From: Spongiimicrobium salis
GTDB taxonomy: Bacteria; Bacteroidota; Bacteroidia; Flavobacteriales; Flavobacteriaceae
Direction: 5' to 3'
Assembly: GCF_043678055.1 (NCBI RefSeq)
Contig: NZ_JBHEQA010000002.1
Span: forward strand, 1-64,000
Length of the DNA: 64,000 nucleotides
A program made the translations under genes and the position numbers. This document shows, in pieces, positions 32,809 through 41,706 of this stretch; positions within the stretch are counted from its first letter, which is position 1; each line of letters starts with the position of its first letter. Under the pieces are notes generated by a model. The model was not told where the DNA came from and did no database searches. It saw nothing but the letters and a program-made list of their open reading frames with translations.

Positions 32809-35118
32809 TTATGCCTCATGTCTGCGCACTTTGATAATCACTGATTTTGAAGCAGGAGTCTCGCTTTTATCGGCCTTACTTCCAATAGGCACCAATACAT
32901 TGGCTTCAGGGAAATAGGTAGCCGTACATCCCATAGGAATATTGTAAGGAAGTATATGGAATTTTTTGGCCACGCGTGTTCTATCATCATGGTGGTTATA
33001 CATATCTACCAACTCCTTTTCTTTAAGTCCAAGCATTGTAATATCTCTTGGATTCATTAATAATACCCTGCGTTCATTGTAGATTCCCCGGTAGCGGTCG
33101 TCCAAACCATAAATTGTGGTATTGAACTGATCATGACTGCGAATGGTCATCATTAAAAATTCTTGCTTCCCCAAAGCTATAGGGCTTGTATGGGAAATCG
33201 TAAAGTTTGCCTTGCCATTAAGGGTATTATAAGTATTGTGCCGTGCACCATTGGGCAAATAAAAACCAGAGGGATGCTTTAGTCTTTCATTATAATTTTC
33301 GAAGCCTGGGATACAAGCCTCAATACTATTTCTAATATGATCGTAATGGGCCAGGTAGCTCTTCCAGTCTACCGTGCTATTTTTTAAGGTAGCTTGGGCA
33401 AGGTGACAAACAATAGCGGGTTCGCTCAACAGCTTATCCGAAATGGGATTAAGACTTCCTCTAGAACTGTGCACAATACCCATGGAGTTTTCTACGCTTA
33501 CATATTGTGCTTCCCCTTGAATTATATCCTTATCTGTTCGGGCCAAACAGGGCAGTATAAGCGCTTCCTTTCCATGAACAAGATGACTTCTGTTCAGTTT
33601 CGTGGAAACATGAACGGTTAAATCGCATTTTTCCAGGGCCACTGCCGTATATTGCGTATCTGGTGTCGCCGAAAGGAAATTACCACCCATGGCAAAGAAA
33701 ACTTTAGCCTTTCCCTGATGCATCGCTTCAATACTCGCTACGGTTCCATAACCATGTTTTCGCGGAGGTTCAAATGCAAAAACACTTCCCAATTGATTTA
33801 AAAATGCAGTAGAGGGCTTTTCGTAGATCCCCATGGTTCTGTCCCCTTGTACATTGCTATGCCCTCGCACAGGACAGGTGCCAGCACCTGGTTTTCCTAT
33901 ACTGCCTTTTAATAACAATAAATTGACGATTTCCTTAATGGTATCGACGGAATTTTTGTGCTGGGTGAGGCCCATAGCCCAACATGCAATGATTTTTTGT
34001 TTTTTGGCCAGTAGCTGTGCCACTGTTTTTAACTGTGCCAAGGAAATTCCACATTGTTCACTTAGCCTTTCAATATGCAGTGCACGAATATGGTCCAAAT
34101 AATCGGAGACACCTTCTGTTTTTTCGGAAATAAAATCCTGATCAAAAACACTTCCGGCTTGTTGCTCTTCCATTTTCAGTAAAAGTGCAATAAGAGCTTG
34201 GATGAGTGCCATGTCCCCATTGATTTTTACCTGAAGGTAGTGATCGGTAAGTTTTGTTTTCAGCCCTAAAGCTCCTTTTAATTTTTGGGGATTGCTAAAA
34301 TTAAGTAAACCTGCCTCTACAATGGGATTGATACTAATAATAGTCGCACCATTTTTTTTGGCTTTCTCAAGGGCACTGAGCATACGTGGATGATTGGTAC
34401 CGGGATTTTGACCCATAATAAGGATAACCTCTGTCTGATAGAAATCTTCCAGCGTCACCGATCCTTTACCAATTCCTAGGGTTTCACTTAGGGCAACTCC
34501 ACTGCTTTCATGGCACATATTACTACAATCGGGCATATTGTTGGTGCCAAACTGCCGTACAAAGAGCTGATACAGAAATGCGGCTTCGTTGCTCGTTCTT
34601 CCCGAGGTGTAAAAAATAGCTTCGTCCGGACTTTCTAAGGCATTTAATCTATTGCCAATTAATGTAAAGGCATCGGTCCATGCAATAGGGGCATAATAAT
34701 CACTATGGGAAGCAAGGTACATGGGTTGGGCAATGCGTCCTTTTTTCCCGATTTCATAGTCCGATAAATTGGACAAATCCGTGACACTATGCTTTTCAAA
34801 AAATGGGATATCCAGTTTTTTGGTAGTGGCTTCTTCTGCAATGGCCTTGGCACCATTTTCGCAATATTCGGCGATCTTGTTTCGTTCATCATCTGGATCG
34901 GGCCAAGCACAGCCAGGACAATCGATTCCTTCTTTTTGGTTGAGGTTTAATAAAGCTTTTGTTCCGCGTTGTACGCCCATTTCCGAAAAAACATGCTTTG
35001 CCGAGGAAATAACAGCGGGTATTCCGGCCGCTACAGTTTTCGGAACCTGCGTGCGAAGTCCGGTTAATTTTTCCGGTCCTTCCGGGCTGGGTTTCACTTT
35101 TTTATTGTTCTCTTCCAT
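32809..35118 (-). CDS. FdhF/YdeP-family molybdopterin oxidoreductase
   Basis: A 769-aa enzyme with bis-MGD molybdenum. Near the N-terminus a Cys cluster (CPGCAW at 67-72, further Cys at 86) probably holds an iron-sulfur cluster as in YdeP, the E. coli protein linked to acid resistance. The molybdenum ligand site is in SNMCHESSG (Cys near residue 206, not selenocysteine). MDB blocks include ILIMGQNPGTNHPRML and the C-terminal MoCo-dinucleotide domain (TIRSHDQFNTTIYG). The substrate is unknown; a formate dehydrogenase role is possible. It depends on fdhD, 34 nt upstream. Confidence 0.9.
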   Translation of the reverse strand: MEENNKKVKPSPEGPEKLTGLRTQVPKTVAAGIPAVISSAKHVFSEMGVQRGTKALLNLNQKEGIDCPGCAWPDPDDERNKIAEYCENGAKAIAEEATTKKLDIPFFEKHSVTDLSNLSDYEIGKKGRIAQPMYLASHSDYYAPIAWTDAFTLIGNRLNALESPDEAIFYTSGRTSNEAAFLYQLFVRQFGTNNMPDCSNMCHESSGVALSETLGIGKGSVTLEDFYQTEVILIMGQNPGTNHPRMLSALEKAKKNGATIISINPIVEAGLLNFSNPQKLKGALGLKTKLTDHYLQVKINGDMALIQALIALLLKMEEQQAGSVFDQDFISEKTEGVSDYLDHIRALHIERLSEQCGISLAQLKTVAQLLAKKQKIIACWAMGLTQHKNSVDTIKEIVNLLLLKGSIGKPGAGTCPVRGHSNVQGDRTMGIYEKPSTAFLNQLGSVFAFEPPRKHGYGTVASIEAMHQGKAKVFFAMGGNFLSATPDTQYTAVALEKCDLTVHVSTKLNRSHLVHGKEALILPCLARTDKDIIQGEAQYVSVENSMGIVHSSRGSLNPISDKLLSEPAIVCHLAQATLKNSTVDWKSYLAHYDHIRNSIEACIPGFENYNERLKHPSGFYLPNGARHNTYNTLNGKANFTISHTSPIALGKQEFLMMTIRSHDQFNTTIYGLDDRYRGIYNERRVLLMNPRDITMLGLKEKELVDMYNHHDDRTRVAKKFHILPYNIPMGCTATYFPEANVLVPIGSKADKSETPASKSVIIKVRRHEA

Positions 35119-35152
35119 ATCAGCGTATTGCTATTCAAGATACTATAATTTC

Positions 35153-35983
35153 TTAGAAAGCAATTCGTTTTTCTCCATGATAAATATTGTAACTATTGGC
35201 CTTTAAGAAGCCAATTAAAGTAATGTCAAAATCTTGAGCCAGTTCCACGGCAAGGGAAGAAGGTGCCCCCACTGCCATGATACATCGAATTCCTGCCATA
35301 GCTGCTTTTTGGATCAATTCAAAACTAGCGCGACCACTCAATACCAATAAGTGCTCTTCTAAGGGTAAATTCTCTTTCGTAAACATGGCCCCTATTAATT
35401 TATCCAATGCGTTATGCCTTCCCACATCTTCACGAAGGGCAATAAAATTTCCTTCTGTGGTAAAAAGTGCGGCGGCATGCAGCCCTCCGGTGTGTTCAAA
35501 AATATGCTGCTGTCTTCTTAAGCGTTCCGGAAGCTGACCAATTATGGAATGGGCTACTTGAAAATCCTGCTTACTTTGTTCAAGGCGACAAACAGTTTTG
35601 ATGGCCTCAATGCTGGATTTCCCACAAACACCACAACTACTGCTCGTATAAAAATGACGTTCAATTTTACTTAGATCTACAGGTTCTGAGGTATTCAAGG
35701 ATACTGTGGCCTTGTTTTCAGCATAGCGTACACGGTTCACCTGACTCGCACGGGCAATAATGCCTTCAGTAAATAAAAAACCCAATGCTAGATCTTCATC
35801 CTGCCCAGGGGTCCGCATGGTAATACTGATATTCTTCCGAAGTATAGGAGGAGTATTTTCGGGAATGCTCAAGCCTATTTCCAAAGGAGCTTCAATGGCC
35901 AGGCCATCATCAAAAGGTTCAGAAAGTTCGTTCTTCACCTTAATGATTCGCAAATGTTGTGTGGCCGGGTTCTTGGAAATCAT
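35153..35983 (-). CDS. fdhD: Formate dehydrogenase accessory protein FdhD
   Basis: A 276-aa sulfurtransferase that passes sulfur from IscS to the molybdenum cofactor so that FdhF-type enzymes are active. The catalytic Cys pair is in SSCGVCGKSS (Cys117, Cys120), and the family blocks GFLFTEGII and EDVGRHNALDKLIG are present. The gene next to it encodes the likely client, and the two are 34 nt apart on the same strand. Length is typical. Confidence 0.96.
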   Translation of the reverse strand: MISKNPATQHLRIIKVKNELSEPFDDGLAIEAPLEIGLSIPENTPPILRKNISITMRTPGQDEDLALGFLFTEGIIARASQVNRVRYAENKATVSLNTSEPVDLSKIERHFYTSSSCGVCGKSSIEAIKTVCRLEQSKQDFQVAHSIIGQLPERLRRQQHIFEHTGGLHAAALFTTEGNFIALREDVGRHNALDKLIGAMFTKENLPLEEHLLVLSGRASFELIQKAAMAGIRCIMAVGAPSSLAVELAQDFDITLIGFLKANSYNIYHGEKRIAF

Positions 35984-35991
35984 GCCTAAAT

Positions 35992-36903
35992 TTAAATGGT
36001 TATTTTGGTGCCTTCAGCAGTTATATTCTGCGCAATATCAAAATGAAAATCAATTCTCCCCAAATTGATGCCAAAGCAACCTACTTGATTCACCAATACC
36101 TCTTTCCCTTTTTTATTCTTTACGACAGTGGGCTTTTCCAGGAAAGTATGGGTATGTCCACCAATAATTAAATTGATTCCTTCGGTTTGGGCAGCTAATT
36201 TTAAGTCATCGGGCCGTTGGGGATCCGTATAGCTATATCCCAAATGGGAAAGACAAATCACCAAATCGCATTGTTCTTCTTCCTTTAACGCACGACTGGT
36301 ATCTTGCGCTATTTCAATGGGGTCGTTATATTTTGTCTCTTTATACAATTTTTTGGTCACTAAACCTTCCAAGGCGATTCCAAGGCCAAATACACCGATT
36401 TTAACGCCATCCAACACAAAGATTTTATAGGGATTCACATGCCCGTTCATTAAGGTATTCGAGAAATCATAATTTGCCGATAGCAGATCAAATTTGGCAT
36501 GGGGCAATTGGGCATATAGTCCGTCCAATCCATTGTCAAAATCATGGTTTCCCAAAGTAACGGCATCGTATTTCAGCATGCTCATTAATTTAAATTCCAA
36601 TTCCCCTCCGTAAAAATTAAAATAGGGAGTTCCCTGAAAAATATCTCCGGCATCCAATAATAATAGGTTCGGATTTTCTTTTCGGATGCGCTCTACCAAA
36701 GTAGCCCTTCGGGCCAGACCTCCCATATCGGGGAATTGGGAGTGATCTTTGGGAAAGGTATCAATATGGCTGTGCACATCATTGGTGTGCAATATGGTAA
36801 TATGCTTTTTTGTCAAAGGGGAGCAGGAGTGCAATGATAATCCGCCCAAGCCGATAAATGAAGCTCCTGCCGTTGTTCTGTTGATAAATTCTCTTCTTTT
36901 CAT
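35992..36903 (-). CDS. 5'-nucleotidase, catalytic metallophosphoesterase half
   Basis: A 303-aa protein corresponding to the N-terminal metal-binding domain of UshA-type 5'-nucleotidases. Metal ligands appear in HTNDVHSHID, DAGDIFQG, GNHDFDNG and GGHTHTFLE. The signal begins MKRREFINRTTAG, which fits the twin-arginine pattern, and continues to a lipobox LHSC (Cys27). The substrate-binding C-terminal domain of the same enzyme is encoded by the gene before it (36905-37669), with 1 nt between them. It would hydrolyse nucleotides at the cell envelope. Confidence 0.92.
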   Translation of the reverse strand: MKRREFINRTTAGASFIGLGGLSLHSCSPLTKKHITILHTNDVHSHIDTFPKDHSQFPDMGGLARRATLVERIRKENPNLLLLDAGDIFQGTPYFNFYGGELEFKLMSMLKYDAVTLGNHDFDNGLDGLYAQLPHAKFDLLSANYDFSNTLMNGHVNPYKIFVLDGVKIGVFGLGIALEGLVTKKLYKETKYNDPIEIAQDTSRALKEEEQCDLVICLSHLGYSYTDPQRPDDLKLAAQTEGINLIIGGHTHTFLEKPTVVKNKKGKEVLVNQVGCFGINLGRIDFHFDIAQNITAEGTKITI

Positions 36904-36904
36904 A

Positions 36905-37669
36905 TCAGTTGATTTGTGCGAAACGTTGGTCTATGGATGGGGCTATGGTATCGTATTTCATAAAATAGTCGATCATGGTATTCCGTATGGTATAGTCTAG
37001 TTCCCATTGTTCGGATCTTTTTCTAAAAAAAGACATATTATCACCGCCATTCACCAAATAGTTGGAAGTGGCAACATAATAGGTTTTGTTTTCATCAAAC
37101 GATTCCCCTTGTATCCGTACCGTTTTTAATTTAGCATTCTTGTCCAAAAGAATCTGTATCCCAGAGATAGGGTGGGCTCGTTTACTGTCCACAAGATAGT
37201 CCAGAAGTTCACGCACAGCCTTTCCATCCAGAGCCACTACCACAACCGTATTTTCAAAAGGCATGACTTCATAAGCCGTCCGGGCGGTAACCTTTCCCTT
37301 AGAAATAATAGATCGTATACCCCCGTGATTTAACAGGACAAAATCAATCTTCTTCTCGGTTCGTTTTTCGAATATGGGAGTACTTTGCTCCCATACAATA
37401 TCGGCCAGAAGGTTTCCGGCAGTGGTATTGAATTTCCCATCGGTTTTGCTTATGGGCTTAGGGGCATAGGCCAAAGTACTATCCAATATAACGTTGATCC
37501 GATTTCTATAGGGAGCGACAAAGTTTTCAATACTATCTGTAATTGGTATAGAATTTGAGATTTTTAATTGTGCACCCTTAATTTCCTGGAGATGCTGTTT
37601 TTCCTGTTTACAGGAGCAAAAACCGATGATTGTTATGAATATAACAAAATGTTTAATTTTTAAAACCAT
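36905..37669 (-). CDS. 5'-nucleotidase, C-terminal substrate-binding half
   Basis: A 254-aa protein equal to the C-terminal domain of UshA-like nucleotidases. Family blocks: NTTAGNLLADIVWEQ, LNHGGIRS, YEVMPFENTVVVVALDG and YYVATSNYLVNGGDNM. A Sec lipoprotein signal with lipobox GFCSC (Cys20) precedes it, unlike the Tat-like signal of the other half. It is the first gene of the minus-strand operon, which starts in a 66-bp divergent spacer with a 22-bp dyad. Confidence 0.9.
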   Translation of the reverse strand: MVLKIKHFVIFITIIGFCSCKQEKQHLQEIKGAQLKISNSIPITDSIENFVAPYRNRINVILDSTLAYAPKPISKTDGKFNTTAGNLLADIVWEQSTPIFEKRTEKKIDFVLLNHGGIRSIISKGKVTARTAYEVMPFENTVVVVALDGKAVRELLDYLVDSKRAHPISGIQILLDKNAKLKTVRIQGESFDENKTYYVATSNYLVNGGDNMSFFRKRSEQWELDYTIRNTMIDYFMKYDTIAPSIDQRFAQIN

Positions 37670-37708
37670 TATCCGTTGTATCTTCGCATTAGAATTTGAA
37701 TAGATATA

Positions 37709-37730
37709 TTTACATTTGTCAAAATGTAAA
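37709..37730. promoter_or_regulatory. 22-bp inverted repeat in the divergent spacer; -7 box of DUF6913/dapA
   Basis: TTTACATTT (37709-37717) and AAATGTAAA (37722-37730) form a perfect 9-bp inverted repeat with 4-nt spacing. Inside it TACATTTG (37711-37718) is an exact plus-strand TAnnTTTG box 17 nt before the ATG at 37736, and the minus strand reads TACATTTTG, a near match, from 37728. It may be an operator or two face-to-face promoters. Confidence 0.5.
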
Positions 37731-37735
37731 AATAC

Positions 37736-38275
37736 ATGTTTTTAAAGGGAATAAAAGATAAGTTTAAGTACAAATCGGCTGTTAAATTTTTAAAACAGGA
37801 ATTAGAAAAACCTAGAGAAGGGGTCAAGCGGGATAAAGGTGTAGAAAGTATTGCTTGTATAGTTGATTTGGACAAATTTGAAGATACAAACGCAATTTTT
37901 GATTTGGTAGAGGATTTCTCTTTACGGCCAAGTGCGGTAAAAATCATTGGATATAAAAGCTTTTATGATAAAAATTCCCCTTATGCCACTCCGGTATTTT
38001 CCGATAAGGACCTCGGGTGGAACGGCGATATCGAAAATAGTTATGCCCTTGAATTTTTAAGTAGGGAATATGATGTGTTGATCAATTATTACACCGAGGA
38101 GAACTTGATGTTGCAATTGATGAGTATAAAGACCAAAGCTAGGATCAATGTAGGTTTTGGGGATATTGATAAAAAATTTAATGATTTAATTTTGAATACG
38201 CAGATAACGGATTTCAAGACGTTTAAAAACGAATTAAAGAAGTATCTGTTGATTCTTAACGAAATAAAAGAATGA
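37736..38275 (+). CDS. DUF6913-family protein
   Basis: A 179-aa soluble protein that matches a Flavobacteriia family of unknown role (DUF6913 by my recollection). It has a basic N-terminal helix (FLKGIKDKFKYKSAVKFL), a middle with alternating strands (SIACIVDLDKFEDTNAIFDL) and INVGFGDIDKKFNDLIL near the C-terminus. No catalytic motif is recognised. It overlaps dapA by 4 nt (ATGA), an arrangement common in the group, so its role may relate to DAP or peptidoglycan supply. Confidence 0.8.
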   Translation: MFLKGIKDKFKYKSAVKFLKQELEKPREGVKRDKGVESIACIVDLDKFEDTNAIFDLVEDFSLRPSAVKIIGYKSFYDKNSPYATPVFSDKDLGWNGDIENSYALEFLSREYDVLINYYTEENLMLQLMSIKTKARINVGFGDIDKKFNDLILNTQITDFKTFKNELKKYLLILNEIKE

Positions 38276-39162
38276 AAGAGTTGTTAGGGACTGGTGTAGC
38301 ATTGGTCACACCATTTAAAAAAGATTTTTCCGTAGATACAAATGCCTTGCAGGAAATTGTGGAATATGGAATAGATGGAGGATTGGATTACTTGGTGGTT
38401 TTAGGGACTACGGCCGAATCTGCCACACTTTCAAAGGCAGAAAAAGAAGAAGTCATTTCTACGGTGATACGGACAAATGCAGGCAGACTGCCCATAGTAT
38501 TGGGAGTGGGAGGCAACAACACCAACACCGTAGTGGAGGAGCTAAAGCAATTGGATCTTACGGACATTGATGCCATTCTTTCCGTATCCCCGTATTACAA
38601 TAAACCTACACAAGAGGGAATCTACCAGCATTTTAAAGCGGTATCCCAAGCCTCTTCCAAACCCATTATATTGTACAATGTCCCCGGAAGAACAGGAAGT
38701 AATGTATTGCCCGAAACAGTAGTGCGTCTTGCTACGGATTTTGAAAATATCGTAGCAGTTAAGGAAGCTTCAGGAGATATGGTCCAAGTAATGCAACTCA
38801 TAAAGGATAAACCCAAAGATTTCATGGTGATCTCTGGAGATGATTTTACCGCATTGCCTACCGTATTGGCAGGGGGGTCGGGCGTCATATCTGTTCTAGG
38901 TCAGGGATTGCCCTTGGAATTCTCTAAAATGATTCAGGCAGGGCTAGAGCGCAATGTTGATGAGGCTTATGCACTTCATTATAGTTTGTTGGAAGGCATG
39001 GACTTGATATTTCAGGAAGGCAATCCGGCTGGAATAAAGACCATTTTTGAGATATTGGGCTTGTCCAATGCCACAGTGCGTTTACCTCTCATGGAAGCTT
39101 CTACTGATTTAAAAAGCCGTTTGCGCCACTTCATGAAAGCTTTTGTAGAGGCCTATGCCTAA
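38272..39162 (+). CDS. dapA: 4-hydroxy-tetrahydrodipicolinate synthase
   Basis: A 296-aa TIM-barrel enzyme that condenses pyruvate with aspartate semialdehyde, the first step of the DAP/lysine route. The Schiff-base Lys is in IVAVKEASGD, the catalytic Tyr in ILYNVPGRTG, and GTTAESATLSKAEKE is the phosphate/pyruvate loop. Length is typical. It is co-translated with the DUF6913 gene and lies 141 nt upstream of bamD, from which it is separated by a promoter. Confidence 0.96.
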   Translation: MKELLGTGVALVTPFKKDFSVDTNALQEIVEYGIDGGLDYLVVLGTTAESATLSKAEKEEVISTVIRTNAGRLPIVLGVGGNNTNTVVEELKQLDLTDIDAILSVSPYYNKPTQEGIYQHFKAVSQASSKPIILYNVPGRTGSNVLPETVVRLATDFENIVAVKEASGDMVQVMQLIKDKPKDFMVISGDDFTALPTVLAGGSGVISVLGQGLPLEFSKMIQAGLERNVDEAYALHYSLLEGMDLIFQEGNPAGIKTIFEILGLSNATVRLPLMEASTDLKSRLRHFMKAFVEAYA

Positions 39163-39291
39163 GCTGGGATAGCTGCCTTTACAATTTTAGCAAAAAACAA
39201 CGTTAAATCTTAGCCAAAAAGGCTTGGGTTAAAGGTTTTGGAATGTATTTTAGTGTGATAAAAAATGTTTTTAATATCCACAAATAATTGC

Positions 39292-39299
39292 TAATTTTG
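39292..39299 (+). promoter_or_regulatory. Promoter -7 box of bamD
   Basis: TAATTTTG at 39292-39299 matches TAnnTTTG. A start near 39306 would make the ATG at 39316 the more natural translation start than the one at 39304. Confidence 0.5.
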
Positions 39300-39303
39300 C
39301 AAA

Positions 39304-40119
39304 ATGTTTTTAAAAATGAGGCAAACATTCCCCTTTTTACTTTTAATTATCCTATTCAGTTCATGCAGCGAGTATCAGAAGGCATTGAAAAACACTGATA
39401 CCAAAGTGAAATATGAATTGGCAGAAAAACTCTATAACGAAAAGGATTTTAAGAGGGCCAATCGGTTATTTGAACAAATTGCGCCGAGATATATAGGAAA
39501 ACCTCAAGGACAGCGTGTTTTGTTTTTTGAAGCTGATACCTATTTTCAAATAAAAGATTACAATACCTCTGGGTTTAAATTTGAACGATTTGTACGGTCT
39601 TATCCACAAAGTGAAAAAGCGGAACAGGCGGCTTTCCTGGAAGCTAAAAGTTATTACAATCTTTCCCCCAGATATTCGTTAGACCAAACAGATACGGATC
39701 GGGCTTTGGAAAAGATTCAAAATTTCATCAACGCCAATCCAAATTCGGAATATTTGGCGGAAGCTAACCTTATGGCCAAGGAATTGACCATAAAGAAGGA
39801 AAGAAAGGATTTTGAAATAGGAAAGCAATTTAATAAAATTGGAAAGTTCGATTTTACGTTTTTGGTTCCTGCCGTAAGTGCCATGGATAATTTTATCACA
39901 GATCATCCAGGGTCTATTTATCGCGAAGATGCCTTGTACTATAAGTTTGAGGCTTCTACAAGTATCGCAATGAATAGTTTTGAAAATAAGAAGCAAGAAC
40001 GTTTGGAAGAAGCGAAAGAAGCCTATGACGTATTGATGAAATATTTTCCCGAGACTAAATATGCCAAAAAAGCAAATGGCCTCATGGAAAAAATAGAAAA
40101 AGAATTACAAGCAAAGTAA
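39304..40119 (+). CDS. bamD: Outer-membrane assembly lipoprotein BamD
   Basis: A 271-aa lipoprotein of the BAM complex, which folds barrel proteins into the outer membrane. The signal peptide ends with lipobox LFSSC (Cys21 from the first ATG). The rest is TPR-like, starting KYELAEKLYNEKDFKRANRLFEQIAPRY. Two ATGs are possible, at 39304 and 39316; the promoter box at 39292-39299 favours 39316. It begins the conserved block bamD-rpoZ-coaBC-DUF4835. Confidence 0.93.
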   Translation: MFLKMRQTFPFLLLIILFSSCSEYQKALKNTDTKVKYELAEKLYNEKDFKRANRLFEQIAPRYIGKPQGQRVLFFEADTYFQIKDYNTSGFKFERFVRSYPQSEKAEQAAFLEAKSYYNLSPRYSLDQTDTDRALEKIQNFINANPNSEYLAEANLMAKELTIKKERKDFEIGKQFNKIGKFDFTFLVPAVSAMDNFITDHPGSIYREDALYYKFEASTSIAMNSFENKKQERLEEAKEAYDVLMKYFPETKYAKKANGLMEKIEKELQAK

Positions 40120-40161
40120 ACATTTGATTTGAACAACAGATCAAATACTAATTCCTGAAAG

Positions 40162-40494
40162 ATGAATATGAACGATTTAAAAAATTCAAAAGCTCCTGTT
40201 TCCACGATCACAATCAACAAGAACGAGTTCGATGCGAAAACAGATAATATCTACGAAGCAATTTCAATCGCTTCCAAAAGAGCGATTCAGATTAACTCTG
40301 AAATCAAAAAAGAGCTTTTGGAAAAATTGGAAGAGTTCGCAACCTATAGCGATAGTCTTGAAGAAGTTTTTGAAAATAAAGAACAGATCGAGGTATCCAA
40401 GTTCTATGAAAAACTTCCAAAGCCACATGCACTTGCGGTGGTAGAATGGTTAGAGGACAAAATATACTACAGAAACACAGAGAAAGACGCTTAA
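40162..40494 (+). CDS. rpoZ: RNA polymerase omega subunit (RpoZ), Bacteroidota type
   Basis: A 110-aa omega subunit that helps to assemble RNA polymerase. The region NIYEAISIASKRAIQINSEI corresponds to the conserved omega helix (in E. coli ARMQKELI-type region); the C-terminal extension LEEVFENKEQIEVSKFYEK is typical of this phylum. It lies between bamD and coaBC as in related genomes, 42 nt after bamD and 3 nt before coaBC. A second ATG at 40168 is an equal candidate start. Confidence 0.9.
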   Translation: MNMNDLKNSKAPVSTITINKNEFDAKTDNIYEAISIASKRAIQINSEIKKELLEKLEEFATYSDSLEEVFENKEQIEVSKFYEKLPKPHALAVVEWLEDKIYYRNTEKDA

Positions 40495-40497
40495 GGA

Positions 40498-41706
40498 ATG
40501 CTTGGTGGTAAAAATGTCCTTTTAGGGATAACAGGGGGTATTGCCGCCTATAAGACAACTTTTTTAGTTCGTTTACTTGTGAAAGCAGGTGCCAATGTCA
40601 AAATTGTAATGACAGAAAGTGCCAGTGCTTTTGTGTCTCCATTGACGCTTTCTACACTTTCCAAGAACCCGGTACAAACTTCTTTTATCAATACCGATGA
40701 AGAAGGAACTACTTCTTGGAACAATCATGTGGAACTGGGCTTATGGGCAGATGTAATGCTAATTGCCCCGGCAACGGCCAATACCTTGTCTAAAATGGCA
40801 AATGGTACTTGTGATAATTTGTTGATGGCGACCTATCTCTCGGCCAAATGCCCGGTATTTTTTGCTCCGGCCATGGATTTGGATATGTACAAACACCCTT
40901 CGTCCAAGACTTCTTTTGAAAAACTGATTTCTTTTGGGAATCATATGATTCCCGCTACTTCAGGGGAATTGGCCAGTGGCCTGCATGGAGAAGGACGGAT
41001 GGCTGAACCGGAAGATATACTAAACTTCGTGCAACAACAACTTAGTAAAGGATTGCCTTTAAGCGGTAAAAAAGTATTGATTACCGCGGGGCCTACCTAT
41101 GAGGCCATAGATCCAGTTCGCTTTATTGGAAATCATTCTTCCGGATTGATGGGCTGTGAGTTGGCCAAGGCGGCCGCAAACCTAGGGGCCAATGTGGTAT
41201 TGGTTTTAGGACCTTCAAATATAGCCGTAACACACGATTCTGTTTTAGTAGAACATGTGGTATCGGCCGATGAAATGTATGATACGGTACATAAGCATTA
41301 TGCCCAGATGGATATTGCCATTTGTGCCGCGGCAGTAGCCGACTATAAACCGAAAACCGTTGCAGAGCAAAAGATTAAAAAGAAGGCCTCCGAGTTTACC
41401 ATTGAATTGGTAAAGAATAAAGATATTTTATTATCCCTTGGAGAACAGAAAGTATCACAATATTTGGTGGGCTTTGCCTTGGAAACGGAGAATGAGGTAG
41501 AAAATGCCAAAGGAAAACTAAAAAAGAAAAATTTGGATGCCATTGTCCTGAATTCATTAAATGATTCAGGAGCAGGTTTTGGTAAATTGACGAATAAAAT
41601 TTCTTTTATAGATAAGAATTTAGGGATAAAAACGTTTGATTTAAAGAGCAAGGCCGATGTGGCCGTGGATATATTGAACGAAATCATTCAAAAAACTCAT
41701 GCGTAA
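40498..41706 (+). CDS. coaBC: Bifunctional phosphopantothenoylcysteine decarboxylase/synthetase
   Basis: A 402-aa fusion enzyme of coenzyme A synthesis. The N-terminal CoaC flavodoxin-like domain has GITGGIAAYKT and PATANTLSKMANGTCDNLL; the C-terminal CoaB domain has VLITAGPTYEAIDPVRFIGN and AAAVADYKPKT. Length is normal. It overlaps the DUF4835 gene by 8 nt and starts 3 nt after rpoZ. Coenzyme A work elsewhere in the window is coaE at 49.6 kb. Confidence 0.96.
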   Translation: MLGGKNVLLGITGGIAAYKTTFLVRLLVKAGANVKIVMTESASAFVSPLTLSTLSKNPVQTSFINTDEEGTTSWNNHVELGLWADVMLIAPATANTLSKMANGTCDNLLMATYLSAKCPVFFAPAMDLDMYKHPSSKTSFEKLISFGNHMIPATSGELASGLHGEGRMAEPEDILNFVQQQLSKGLPLSGKKVLITAGPTYEAIDPVRFIGNHSSGLMGCELAKAAANLGANVVLVLGPSNIAVTHDSVLVEHVVSADEMYDTVHKHYAQMDIAICAAAVADYKPKTVAEQKIKKKASEFTIELVKNKDILLSLGEQKVSQYLVGFALETENEVENAKGKLKKKNLDAIVLNSLNDSGAGFGKLTNKISFIDKNLGIKTFDLKSKADVAVDILNEIIQKTHA

